Assembly: GCF_008041835.1 (NCBI RefSeq)
Contig: NZ_VRYE01000039.1
Span: 1 to 60,745 of the forward strand
Length of the DNA stretch: 60,745 bases
Source: Ectopseudomonas mendocina
GTDB taxonomy: Bacteria; Pseudomonadota; Gammaproteobacteria; Pseudomonadales; Pseudomonadaceae
Direction: 5' to 3'
Shown here: piece by piece, positions 27,152-34,783 of the stretch
How the letters are laid out: the number at the start of each line of letters is the position of its first letter
How positions within the stretch are numbered: position 1 is the first letter of the stretch
Translations under genes and position numbers: made by a program
The notes under the pieces: model-generated
What the model was told of the DNA's origin: nothing
The model's input: only the letters and a program-made list of their open reading frames with translations
Database searches by the model: none

Positions 27152-27218
27152 ACCCCGGAACCCGTTCCGGGATACGTTGATGATGAGTAACAAAAGGCTG
27201 TAGCCTGTTGTTTTACAA

Positions 27219-27303
27219 GCCCGGATGATGAAACTGGTAGACATACCGGACTTAAAATCCGGAGCCGAAAGGCGTGCGGGTTCGATTCCCGCTCCGGGCA
27301 CCA
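27219..27303 (+). tRNA. tRNA-Leu(UAA)
   Basis: GCCCGGA pairs with TCCGGGC, discriminator A and CCA encoded. Anticodon loop CTTAAAA gives UAA. Variable arm GAGCCGAAAGGCGT region and T-loop GTTCGATTC are normal. 85 nucleotides. Its 3' end is directly followed by the remains of an integrase region, consistent with use as an integration site. Confidence 0.95.
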
Positions 27304-27406
27304 GTTCTTTGCTTATATTTGTCTCCTCTTGTCTATCAAGCCCAGTATTTGCGGGTTTTCTGGCGCTTTCCGTTGTTTCTGGTTGTCTCCCGTTGCCTAT
27401 ATACAT

Positions 27407-27464
27407 ATCCCTATTTTAGGGATGCGTTTAGGGATACTTTCGGTTCGATAAATGGCGTATCCCT
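27407..27464. promoter_or_regulatory. Cluster of AGGGAT inverted repeats, operator-like
   Basis: ATCCCTATTTTAGGGAT (27407-27423) is a palindrome; AGGGATAC (27430-27437) and GTATCCCT (27457-27464) form a second one. They lie directly upstream of the integrase ATG at 27465, where excisionase or repressor sites of integrative elements usually are. Function inferred from position. Confidence 0.45.
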
Positions 27465-27551
27465 ATGGCGCGCACAGTTGCCCCCTTGACTGACCCCAAA
27501 TGCGAAGCGGTCAATCCCCGCGAACAAAGTGGAGTACTTTTCGGGCCGTAA
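27465..27551 (+). pseudogene. Truncated tyrosine integrase (DUF4102 arm-binding N-terminus)
   Basis: The frame reads MARTVAPLTDPKCEAVNPRE, then diverges and stops after 28 codons. The M-x-RT-x2-PLTD-x-KC-x2-A-x-P pattern is the very start of P4-type integrases, which use tRNA genes as attachment sites, and it lies 161 bases after a tRNA-Leu 3' end. The remaining ~380 residues, including the catalytic R-H-R-Y region, are gone. The frame ends inside a terminator hairpin, so a deletion fused the integrase head to unrelated sequence. Confidence 0.65.
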
Positions 27552-27564
27552 GGCCCGATTTTTT
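27541..27564 (+). terminator. Terminator-like hairpin
   Basis: TCGGGCC (27541-27547), GTAA loop, GGCCCGA (27552-27558), then TTTTTT. It could end the tRNA-Leu transcript or a lost gene. Confidence 0.8.
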
Positions 27565-27809
27565 GTCCGCGCAGACTGATTGATTATTGGTGATGGTTCA
27601 GTAGGAAGTGCTCGTGCCGGCCTTAATTAGCTTTCCCGGTACAGCTTGCGTAGCAGTACCTGCAGTTGCGCGCGTTCCTCTGCTGGCTGTTGCACATAGG
27701 CAGATGACCGGGTGCAATAGCGGCGCTCGTCATCATTGCTTCGCTATTTCGTCACATGACTGCCACCGGGTTTGGTTGCAATCGCAGCAACGACCTGGAG
27801 GGTGCGGCG

Positions 27810-29171
27810 ATGCAGATTTGCGTGATAGGAGCGGGTTACGTGGGGCTGGTGACGGCCACCTGTTTTGCCGAGATGGGCAATCAGGTGGTGTGCGTCGAGC
27901 GCGATCCGCAGCGCGTGGCGATGCTTGCGCGGGGTGAAGTACCGATTTATGAGCCTGGCCTGGAGGCGATGCTCAGGGCGCAACAGGCAGGCGGCCAGCT
28001 CAGCTTTACCGCGCAGTTGCAGGCGGGAGTCCGCCGTGCCGACGTCATCTTCATTGCCGTGGGTACGCCCAGTGGCGAAGACGGCTCGGCCGATTTGAGC
28101 CATGTTCTGGCGGTGGCCGACGAGCTGGGTGAACGGCTCGATCATGCGTGCCTGGTCGTCGACAAATCCACCGTACCGGTGGGCACTGCAGAGCGTGTGG
28201 CGCAGCGCATCAATGCCGGCTTGGCGCGCCGCGAGAAAACCGCACGGGTGCTGGTGGCGAGCAACCCGGAATTTCTCAAGGAAGGCTCGGCGGTCGAGGA
28301 CTTCATGCGCCCTGATCGGGTCATCGTCGGCTGTGACGATGAGCGCGGCCGTGAGCTGCTGCGCAGGCTGTATGCGCCGTTTCTACGCAATCATGATCGC
28401 CTGCTGTGCATGGGCGTGCGCGCTGCCGAGTTCAGCAAGTACGCGGCCAACGCCTTCCTGGCGACCAAGATTTCCTTCATCAATGAAATGGCCGGCATTT
28501 GTGCGCGTCTCGGGGTGGACATCGAGGAGGTACGCCGGGGCATCGGCAGTGACCGACGCATCGGCACGCACTTCATCTATGCCGGTTGCGGTTACGGCGG
28601 CTCGTGCTTTCCCAAGGACGTGAAAGCGCTGATTCGCACGGCCGAACACGAAGGCATCGAACCGGGCATCCTGCGTGCGGTCGAAGCCCGCAACGCGCTG
28701 CAGAAGACGCTGCTGTTTCAGGCCTTGCGCGAGCATTTCAATGGTCATTTGCAGGGCAGGGTGGTTGCGCTCTGGGGGCTGGCCTTCAAACCCGGTACCG
28801 ATGACCTGCGCGAAGCGCCCAGCCTGGTGCTGCTCGATGCGCTGCTGACCGCCGGTGCCAAGGTACAGGCCTGTGACCCGGCGGCCACGGCAGCGGTCGC
28901 TGCACGGTATGCCGGCGCAGTCGAGACGGGGCAACTGGTGCTGAGTGAGTCACCCTACACCGTTACCCAGGGCGCCGATGCCCTGGTACTGGTGACGGAG
29001 TGGAAACAGTTTCGCCAGCCGGATTTTCCGCGTATTCGTGGTGTGATGCGCATGCCGGTGCTGTTTGACGGGCGCAATATTTACGATGCCGAGCAACTGG
29101 CGCAGCTGGGCTTTCTGTATCGCGGCATCGGCCGCCCTGCAAGCGGCAGTTGTAAGGCCAGCGCGGCTTGA
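27810..29171 (+). CDS. ugd: UDP-glucose 6-dehydrogenase
   Basis: 453 residues from the ATG at 27810 (CTGGAGGGTGCGGCG before it); MQICVIGAGYVGLVTATCFA is the family start, and the frame open to 27756 is dropped. Rossmann GAGYVG at 7-12, catalytic Cys in GCGYGGSCFPKDV (about residue 262), and WGLAFKPGTDDLREAPS are intact. It oxidises UDP-glucose to UDP-glucuronate for exopolysaccharide or lipid A modification. galU, which makes its substrate, begins 41 bases downstream. Confidence 0.95.
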   Translation: MQICVIGAGYVGLVTATCFAEMGNQVVCVERDPQRVAMLARGEVPIYEPGLEAMLRAQQAGGQLSFTAQLQAGVRRADVIFIAVGTPSGEDGSADLSHVLAVADELGERLDHACLVVDKSTVPVGTAERVAQRINAGLARREKTARVLVASNPEFLKEGSAVEDFMRPDRVIVGCDDERGRELLRRLYAPFLRNHDRLLCMGVRAAEFSKYAANAFLATKISFINEMAGICARLGVDIEEVRRGIGSDRRIGTHFIYAGCGYGGSCFPKDVKALIRTAEHEGIEPGILRAVEARNALQKTLLFQALREHFNGHLQGRVVALWGLAFKPGTDDLREAPSLVLLDALLTAGAKVQACDPAATAAVAARYAGAVETGQLVLSESPYTVTQGADALVLVTEWKQFRQPDFPRIRGVMRMPVLFDGRNIYDAEQLAQLGFLYRGIGRPASGSCKASAA

Positions 29172-29212
29172 TAGACTGAGCGCGCATTCAACCCACCCCA
29201 TTAGGGAGTCCC

Positions 29213-30052
29213 ATGATCAAGAAATGCCTGTTCCCCGCTGCCGGTTATGGCACGCGCTTCCTGCCTGCGACCAAGGCAATGCCCAAGGAAATGTTGCCGG
29301 TGGTGAACAAGCCACTGATCCAGTACGGCGTTGAGGAGGCTCTGGAGGCAGGCCTCAACCAGATTTCCATCGTCACCGGGCGCGGCAAGCGTGCGCTGGA
29401 AGACCATTTCGATGTGAGCTACGAGCTTGAGCACCAGATTCAGGGCACCGACAAGGAAAAATACCTGGTTGGCATCCGCCGCCTGATCGATGAATGCAGC
29501 TTCTCCTACACCCGTCAGGTGGAGATGAAAGGCCTGGGTCACGCCATCCTCTGCGGCCAGCCGCTGATCGGTGACGAGCCATTTGCCGTGGTTCTGGCTG
29601 ACGACCTGTGCCTGAATCTGGAAGGCGATAGCGTCCTGGCGCAAATGGTCAAGCTGTACAACCAGTTCCGCTGCTCCATCGTCGCGATTCAGGAAGTGCC
29701 GAAGGACGAAACGTCCAAGTACGGCGTGATCGCGGGCGAGATGATCCGCGAGGACATCTACCGCGTCAGCAACATGGTGGAGAAGCCCAAGCCGGAAGAT
29801 GCGCCGTCGAACCTGGCGATCATCGGCCGCTACATCCTCACCCCGGATATCTTCGACCTGATTCGTAACACGCCGCCGGGCAAGGGTGGCGAAATCCAGA
29901 TCACCGACGCGCTGATGCGCCAGGCCCAGCAAGGCTGCGTGATGGCGTACAAGTTCAAGGGCCAGCGTTTCGACTGCGGCAGCGCCGAGGGTTACATCGA
30001 CGCGACCAACTTCTGCTTCGAGAACCTGTACAAGACCGGCAAGGCGTTCTGA
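29213..30052 (+). CDS. galU: UTP--glucose-1-phosphate uridylyltransferase
   Basis: 279 residues, standard GalU length. The nucleotidyltransferase motif FPAAGYGTRFLPATKAMPKE and PVVNKPLIQYGVEEA, plus the substrate region GDEPFAVVLADDL and KGQRFDCGSAEGYI, are intact. It makes UDP-glucose for LPS core, exopolysaccharides and, via the preceding ugd, UDP-glucuronate. AGGGAG precedes the ATG. Confidence 0.96.
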   Translation: MIKKCLFPAAGYGTRFLPATKAMPKEMLPVVNKPLIQYGVEEALEAGLNQISIVTGRGKRALEDHFDVSYELEHQIQGTDKEKYLVGIRRLIDECSFSYTRQVEMKGLGHAILCGQPLIGDEPFAVVLADDLCLNLEGDSVLAQMVKLYNQFRCSIVAIQEVPKDETSKYGVIAGEMIREDIYRVSNMVEKPKPEDAPSNLAIIGRYILTPDIFDLIRNTPPGKGGEIQITDALMRQAQQGCVMAYKFKGQRFDCGSAEGYIDATNFCFENLYKTGKAF

Positions 30053-30068
30053 TACGCCTGCAGATCAT

Positions 30069-30141
30069 GTAGAAGCACCGCCCCGGGGCGAAGCTTAGCG
30101 ATGCCTCGCCGTCCCGGTTCGCGGCGGGGCGCCGCTCCTAC
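30069..30141. repeat. Pseudomonas REP-type palindrome
   Basis: Outer arms GTAGAAGCACCGCCCCG (30069-) and CGGGGCGCCGCTCCTAC (-30141) are an imperfect inverted repeat; read on the minus strand it starts GTAGGAGCGGCGCCCCGCCG, a form I recognise as frequent between Pseudomonas genes. It lies just after galU. Confidence 0.6.
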
Positions 30142-30142
30142 C

Positions 30143-30166
30143 AACGCCACCTGCGGGTGGCGTTTT
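30143..30166. terminator. Hairpin between galU and the VOC pseudogene
   Basis: AACGCCACC (30143-30151) pairs with GGTGGCGTT (30156-30164) and TT follows. Convergent genes flank it. Confidence 0.75.
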
Positions 30167-30170
30167 GCAT

Positions 30171-30593
30171 TCAGGGGATGGGCATTTCCTCGGAGCCAGG
30201 CCCGAGCGGCTGGCCGTAGCTGAATTCCACGTAGTTGCCGGCCGGATCGCGCAAGCCGCAGTAGTAGCCAACCGGGTAGGGTTCGTCGCGGGGCGGCCAG
30301 ATCAGGCAACCGTCGTGCGCGGCCAGGGCGGCAATCTGCTCGACTTCCTCACGGCTATTCAGGGCAAAGCCGAAATGGCTGTAGTCAGTCGATGCCAGGT
30401 TGCGATCCTGCCCGCCAGGCATGATCACGAAGATGAACAGGTGCTCCTTGCCAGGCTAGGCCATCCAGACAATGCGCGCGCCCTTGCCGGGGCGTTCGTG
30501 GATCACCTGCATGCCACAGAAACGCTCATAGAAAGCGATGCAGGCATCCAGGTCGGGGACGTGCAGGGCAAGGTGGGTCAGGGTAGGGCGCAT
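30171..30593 (-). pseudogene. Glyoxalase/VOC-family gene interrupted by an in-frame TAG
   Basis: From the ATG at 30593 the frame reads MRPTLTHLALHVPDLDACIA and on through FYERFCGMQVIHERPGKGA to VWMA, then meets TAG at 30456-30458 (codon 46), and continues in the same frame through PGKEHLFIFVIMPGG to a stop at 30171, with a proper VOC C-terminal half (DPAGNYVEFSYGQP). Total 140 sense codons plus the stop matches the family length. The residue at codon 46 is probably Glu in relatives (GAG to TAG, one change). Gene order ugd-galU-VOC-gor is, as I recall, that of P. aeruginosa. No frameshift accompanies the stop; the rest looks unworn, so the lesion is recent, a sequencing error, or read through. 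Confidence 0.85.
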
Positions 30594-30665
30594 GTTCTTC
30601 ACCTCCGGCGTTCAGCTTAGCGCGGGTCTTTGTGGTATGCTCCGCGTCTGCCAAGGAGATACCCC

Positions 30666-32024
30666 ATGAGTTACGACTTCGACCTGTTCGTGATCGGCGC
30701 CGGTTCCGGCGGCGTACGTGCGGCGCGCTTCGCCGCTGGCTTTGGCGCTCGCGTTGCAGTCGCCGAGAGCCGTTATCTGGGCGGCACCTGTGTCAACGTT
30801 GGCTGCGTGCCGAAAAAGCTGCTGGTGTACGGCGCGCATTTCGCCGAGGACTTCGAGCAGGCCTCGGGTTTCGGCTGGTCGCTGGGTGAAGCCAACTTCG
30901 ACTGGGCAACGCTGATCGGCAACAAGAACCGCGAAATCGAACGGCTCAATGGCATCTACCGCAATCTGCTGGCCAACAGCGGCGTCAGCCTGTTCGAGGG
31001 GCATGCGCGCATCGTCGATGCCCATACCATTGAGGTCAATGGCCAGCGCCACAGCACTGAACGCATTCTGATCGCCACCGGTGGCTGGCCGCAGATTCCC
31101 GATATTCCCGGGCGTGAGCATGCCATCAGCTCCAACGAAGCCTTCTTCCTCGAACAACTGCCCAAGCGGGTATTGGTCGTAGGTGGTGGCTATATCGCCG
31201 TCGAGTTCGCTTCGATTTTCCATGGCCTTGGTGCGCAGACGTCGCTGCTGTATCGCGGCGACCTGTTTCTGCGAGGCTTCGATGGTGCAGTGCGCGAGCA
31301 CCTGCGCGAGGAGTTGAGCAAGAAGGGCATGGATCTGCAGTTCAACGCCGACATCGCCAGCCTCGCGCGCCAGGCCGATGGCAGCCTGGCCGCGACGCTC
31401 AAGGATGGTCGCGTGCTGGAGGCCGACTGTGTGTTCTACGCCACCGGGCGCCGGCCGATGCTGGACAACCTCGGTTTGGAGAACGTCGAGGTCAAACTGG
31501 ACACACGCGGCTATATCGAAGTCGATGATCTGTTCCAGACTGCCACGCCATCGGTTCTTGCCATTGGCGACGTGATCGGTCGCGTGCAACTGACGCCAGT
31601 CGCGCTGGCCGAAGGCATGGCCGTGGCACGCCGGCTGTTCAAGCCCGAGGAATATCGTCCGCTGGACTACCGCATGATTCCCACCGCCGTGTTCAGCCTG
31701 CCGAATATCGGCACCGTTGGCCTCAGTGAAGAGCAGGCCGTCGAGGAGGGCTACCAGGTCAAAGTCTTCGAGAGCCGCTTCCGTCCGATGAAGTTGACCC
31801 TGACCGAGAATCCCGAACGCACCCTGATGAAACTGGTGGTCGACGCCGACAGTGATCGCGTGCTTGGCTGCCATATGGTCGGCCCGGAAGCAGGGGAGAT
31901 CATCCAGGGGCTGGCCGTGGCGCTGAAAGCGGGGGCAACCAAACAGATCTTCGATGAAACCATCGGCGTGCACCCGAGCGCCGCCGAGGAATTCGTCACC
32001 CTGCGCACGCCGGTCAAGCGCTGA
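30666..32024 (+). CDS. gor: Glutathione-disulfide reductase
   Basis: 452 residues from the ATG at 30666 (AAGGAGATACCCC before it). FAD motif [15 protein letters not shown], redox disulfide [13 protein letters not shown] (about 40-52), NADPH motif [13 protein letters not shown] and the C-terminal catalytic His in [12 protein letters not shown] are all present, separating it from mercuric or lipoamide reductases. It keeps glutathione reduced, which also serves the glutathionyl-hydroquinone reductase at 19 kb. The TRIC-like gene begins 7 bases downstream. Confidence 0.95.
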   Translation: MSYDFDLFVIGAGSGGVRAARFAAGFGARVAVAESRYLGGTCVNVGCVPKKLLVYGAHFAEDFEQASGFGWSLGEANFDWATLIGNKNREIERLNGIYRNLLANSGVSLFEGHARIVDAHTIEVNGQRHSTERILIATGGWPQIPDIPGREHAISSNEAFFLEQLPKRVLVVGGGYIAVEFASIFHGLGAQTSLLYRGDLFLRGFDGAVREHLREELSKKGMDLQFNADIASLARQADGSLAATLKDGRVLEADCVFYATGRRPMLDNLGLENVEVKLDTRGYIEVDDLFQTATPSVLAIGDVIGRVQLTPVALAEGMAVARRLFKPEEYRPLDYRMIPTAVFSLPNIGTVGLSEEQAVEEGYQVKVFESRFRPMKLTLTENPERTLMKLVVDADSDRVLGCHMVGPEAGEIIQGLAVALKAGATKQIFDETIGVHPSAAEEFVTLRTPVKR

Positions 32025-32031
32025 GGACAGC

Positions 32032-32655
32032 ATGGAAACGCTTTTCTATTTTGCTGACCTGTTCGGCGTTGCCGTATTCGCCATCACTGGCGCGCTGATG
32101 GCCGGGCGCAAATCCATGGATCTGTTCGGTGTGCTGGTCATGGCCATCGTGACCGCACTGGGCGGCGGAACCCTGCGTGACCTGATCCTGGACAACCACC
32201 CGGTCAGCTGGATTCGCGACGACACCTACATCCTCGTTGCCTCATTGGCCGCGCTGGGCACCGTAGCCTGGGTACGCATGACCCGACCGATTCACGAAAA
32301 AGGCCTGCTGATCGCCGATGCCTTCGGCCTGGCCGTATTCACCGTGTACGGCACCGAGCTGGCGTTGCAGAACGGCACACCGATCAGCACGGCAGTGATC
32401 ATGGGCGTGATGACCGGTGTGGTTGGTGGGGTGATTCGCGACGTGCTGTGCAACGAGATTCCGCTGATCTTCCAGAAGGAAATCTACGCCACGGCCTGCA
32501 TCGCCGGCGCTCTGACCTTTATCGGCCTGCGTGCCCTGGGCACGCCGCACTGGCTGGATACCGCAGCGGCAATGTTCGTAGTGCTGGCAGCGCGCCTGGC
32601 GGCGATCCACTGGCACCTCGGGTTGCCGCGTTTTCATCTGCTGGACAGGCATTGA
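32032..32655 (+). CDS. TRIC/YicG family membrane protein (putative cation channel)
   Basis: 207 residues from the ATG at 32032; six or seven hydrophobic helices arranged as two similar halves, each with a GGGTLRD/GGVIRD motif (TALGGGTLRDLILDN and GVVGGVIRDVLCNE), the hallmark of the UPF0126 family now structurally assigned to trimeric intracellular cation channels. The transported ion here is unknown. It starts 7 bases after gor and ends 2 bases before the VOC gene, so the three form an operon. Confidence 0.88.
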   Translation: METLFYFADLFGVAVFAITGALMAGRKSMDLFGVLVMAIVTALGGGTLRDLILDNHPVSWIRDDTYILVASLAALGTVAWVRMTRPIHEKGLLIADAFGLAVFTVYGTELALQNGTPISTAVIMGVMTGVVGGVIRDVLCNEIPLIFQKEIYATACIAGALTFIGLRALGTPHWLDTAAAMFVVLAARLAAIHWHLGLPRFHLLDRH

Positions 32656-32657
32656 GC

Positions 32658-33050
32658 ATGATCGAGAGACTGGACCATCTGGTACTGACGGTGGCGGATA
32701 TCGATACCACCGTCGACTTTTACCAGCGCGTGCTGGGCATGCGCCACGAGCGTTTCGGCGCCGGGCGCAGTGCTCTGGTATTCGGCCAGCAGAAATTCAA
32801 TCTGCATCAGGCCGGGCGTGAGTTCGAACCCAAGGCGATCAAGCCGACACCAGGCGCCATCGATCTGTGCCTGATCACCCTGTGGCCGCTGGAGCGCGTA
32901 ATGGCTCATCTTGCCGAGCAGGGCGTGACGGTAGAGGAGGGGCCGGTGGCACGCACCGGCGCCGTCGGGCCAATCGAGTCCGTGTATTTTCGCGACCCGG
33001 ACGGCAACCTGATCGAGGTAAGCCGTTATCCAGCGATCGAGCAGTGCTGA
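32658..33050 (+). CDS. VOC family protein (glyoxalase/dioxygenase superfamily)
   Basis: 130 residues from the ATG at 32658, starting MIERLDHLVLTVADIDTTVD, a standard VOC opening with a metal-ligand His. Second metal-binding positions fall in FNLHQAG and VYFRDPDGNLIEVSRY. The fold covers glyoxalases, dioxygenases and antibiotic-resistance proteins; the substrate cannot be assigned. It is intact, unlike the VOC gene 2 kb upstream, to which it is not closely similar. Confidence 0.85.
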   Translation: MIERLDHLVLTVADIDTTVDFYQRVLGMRHERFGAGRSALVFGQQKFNLHQAGREFEPKAIKPTPGAIDLCLITLWPLERVMAHLAEQGVTVEEGPVARTGAVGPIESVYFRDPDGNLIEVSRYPAIEQC

Positions 33051-33088
33051 TAACTCTGCAGCGAAGGTAATGCGCTCACGCCACGCTC

Positions 33089-33117
33089 GAGTGGCCGAGT
33101 CATATCGGCCACTCGGT
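33089..33117 (+). terminator. Hairpin after the gor operon
   Basis: GAGTGGCCGA (33089-33098) pairs with TCGGCCACTC (33105-33114), followed by GGTCTTCT; the weak T-tract makes efficiency uncertain. Confidence 0.65.
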
Positions 33118-33170
33118 CTTCTCCTGGCCTGTGTTATGTCTTAAGGTCACGGGTTGCCGAAAGAACTGTC

Positions 33171-34133
33171 ATGGCCATTGCCATGAAGGGCTTTCATCCT
33201 TTACAGACAAGTACGGTGAAGATGAACAAGCCTTTCATTTCCCTGTGCCCTGAAATTACCCGGGCACACGCACTGACACTGATGAATTGGTTGGAAGATG
33301 AGCGTGTCACGCGCTATCTGAGTGATTCGCGGGATGTTTCCCGCTCCATCGAGCATGCCATCGACCGCACCCAATTACCGATCCTGACCCATCTGTTCAA
33401 TCGGGGCGGCCGATTCTTCATGGTCTATGACCGGCATGACGCTCCTGTGGGCTTCGTTCGCCTGATCAAGACGGGTGCCATGTGCGAAATAGTCCTGGCC
33501 ATCGGAGATAGCGAAAAATGGGGGTGCAACCTTGGCGCGGGCACAATCCGCGAGGGCATGAAAATGGCCTTTCTCGATATACGGGCCGAGAAGCTCATGG
33601 CCAAGATTCACCCGGACAACACGCGCTCGCTGAAGGCTTTCCTACGCAGTGGTTTCACGCTTGAGAGTGAAACGCCGACATTGAAATCATTTTCCATGAC
33701 GGCGGGGCGCTATCTGCAGTTTTTGCGTGAGAATGCCGTTGGCGACTCTGGCGGCATCTACATCACTGAAGTCGACAAAGCTCGCCTGGAGTGCCTCATC
33801 GCGCTCGAACAGGGCCAGGCCATTATTGAGCTGGAACATGAGCTGGAACGAGCCATTGTCGTCAAGCCAGATCAGGTGGCACGCAATGTCGTCACCATGA
33901 ATTCCAGGGCCTTACTGCAGCTGGACGATGAAGAAATCGAAGTGGCCGTGGTCTATCCCGAAGATGCTGACAGCCATGCAGGCAAGTATTCCGTGTGCTC
34001 AGACATCGGCGCGGCCATTCTCGGCTACCAGGAGGGAGACGCCATCGACTGGCGAATCGCCGATCGAACCCGCCGCATTGAAATCCGCAAGGTGCTCTAC
34101 CAGCCGGAGGCTGCAGGGGATTATCACCTGTAG
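33171..34133 (+). CDS. Fusion of GNAT acetyltransferase and Rnk-type (GreA-like) regulator
   Basis: 320 residues. The N-terminal GNAT domain (about 20-185) has MNWLEDERVTRYLSDS, PVGFVRLIK and the acetyl-CoA region KWGCNLGAGTIREGMKMAF with IHPDNTRSLKAFLRSGFTLE. The C-terminal domain (about 195-320) is an Rnk/GreA-C module: a short N-terminal helical pair, then VVTMNSRALLQLDDEEIEVAVVYP, IGAAILGYQEGDAIDW and the terminal RKVLYQPEAAGDYHL. Rnk-type proteins bind RNA polymerase in the secondary channel. An enzyme tethered to a polymerase-binding module suggests an acetyltransferase acting at transcription complexes; that is inference. An alternative start is the ATG at 33222, which begins exactly at the GNAT homology. 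Confidence 0.8.
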   Translation: MAIAMKGFHPLQTSTVKMNKPFISLCPEITRAHALTLMNWLEDERVTRYLSDSRDVSRSIEHAIDRTQLPILTHLFNRGGRFFMVYDRHDAPVGFVRLIKTGAMCEIVLAIGDSEKWGCNLGAGTIREGMKMAFLDIRAEKLMAKIHPDNTRSLKAFLRSGFTLESETPTLKSFSMTAGRYLQFLRENAVGDSGGIYITEVDKARLECLIALEQGQAIIELEHELERAIVVKPDQVARNVVTMNSRALLQLDDEEIEVAVVYPEDADSHAGKYSVCSDIGAAILGYQEGDAIDWRIADRTRRIEIRKVLYQPEAAGDYHL

Positions 34134-34460
34134 GTGCAACTTCAACTCAGACTTCGCACATCTGGCACGAACCCCGAAGTGGAAGGGGGGCTCGTGCCGG
34201 ACAGTGTTACCACCGCGCAGTTGCTGGCTGCCGTGGCACAAGACATCGAAGCCATCACCCGCATGAACGAGCTGATCGCAGCCGCAACCCACCAGCAGGC
34301 TGCAGTCAGTGCCGAGATCAGCCAGCATCTGGGCAGCATCGAACAGCTTGCTGAGCGTAATCTACAAGACGCTCATGAACTTGATGGCGACGGCCAGAAA
34401 CTCAGCCAACTGGCGGGCCGATTGATTGCCCTCAGTCAGCGCTTCAGCGTCTCTGCCTAA
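34134..34460 (+). pseudogene. C-terminal fragment of a methyl-accepting chemotaxis protein
   Basis: 108 codons open from a GTG directly after the preceding stop. The last ~75 residues resemble the extreme C-terminus of chemoreceptors: AITRMNELIAAATHQQAAVSAEIS, then a helix ending QLAGRLIALSQRFSV (compare typical INEQIASAAEEQS and LLGQFRV ends). No sensor, membrane or HAMP part and no hairpin-tip signalling motif remains. It is either a relic or, less likely, a small helical protein. Confidence 0.65.
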
Positions 34461-34783
34461 GCGCTGCCGGCCGAACCGGAGCAATCCAAGGCCGGCAAAT
34501 GAAACCCCTGTCAGCCGGGTCGGTATACGTGCCTGAACACACGAAGCTCAGCCAGCGGTACTGACGGGCAGGACATTCGCAAACACCTGCAGGCACGTGC
34601 TCTGTTTCGAGAGCGTCATGGTCATCGGTAATAAATTTTCCGCATAAGAACATAAATAATAATTATTTTGTGGAATAAAAATTTCTCCGTACTGTTGCAT
34701 TCAGCCCGCCACATCTGCCGGGCACCTGCCCAACGCGCCGGACTGCTGATCCAGTCTGCGCCAAGACCGAGAACAAGGACATC
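34461..34783. other. Intergenic region with AT-rich promoter segment
   Basis: 323 bases without a gene. 34461-34620 is ordinary GC-rich sequence with nothing recognised. 34625-34690 is strikingly AT-rich (runs such as AATAATAATTATTTTGTGG and TAAAAATTTC), unlike the surroundings, and probably contains the promoter of the binding-protein gene starting at 34784. No specific operator is assigned. Confidence 0.5.

Larger units (their letters stand above)
27304..27809. other. Gene-poor scar of a former tRNA-Leu integrative element
   Basis: 506 bases between tRNA-Leu and ugd. From left to right it holds a T- and CT-rich stretch (27304-27400), a cluster of AGGGAT-type repeats (27407-27464), the first codons of a DUF4102-type integrase (27465-27551), a terminator hairpin (27541-27564), and about 245 bases with no convincing gene. 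On the minus strand, 27625-27735 is open and would encode a tail ERAQLQVLLRKLYRES, but it has an upstream TAG and no start, so it looks like a fragment. The lower GC of the first half supports foreign origin. Confidence 0.6.

Noticed and set aside
27304..27809. Active prophage or island at tRNA-Leu
   Set aside because: Only about 20 integrase codons remain and core genes (ugd) follow within 500 bases.
34461..34783. Missing metN/metI transporter genes beside the MetQ-like protein
   Set aside because: Neither strand holds an ABC ATPase or permease nearby; the protein is an orphan.
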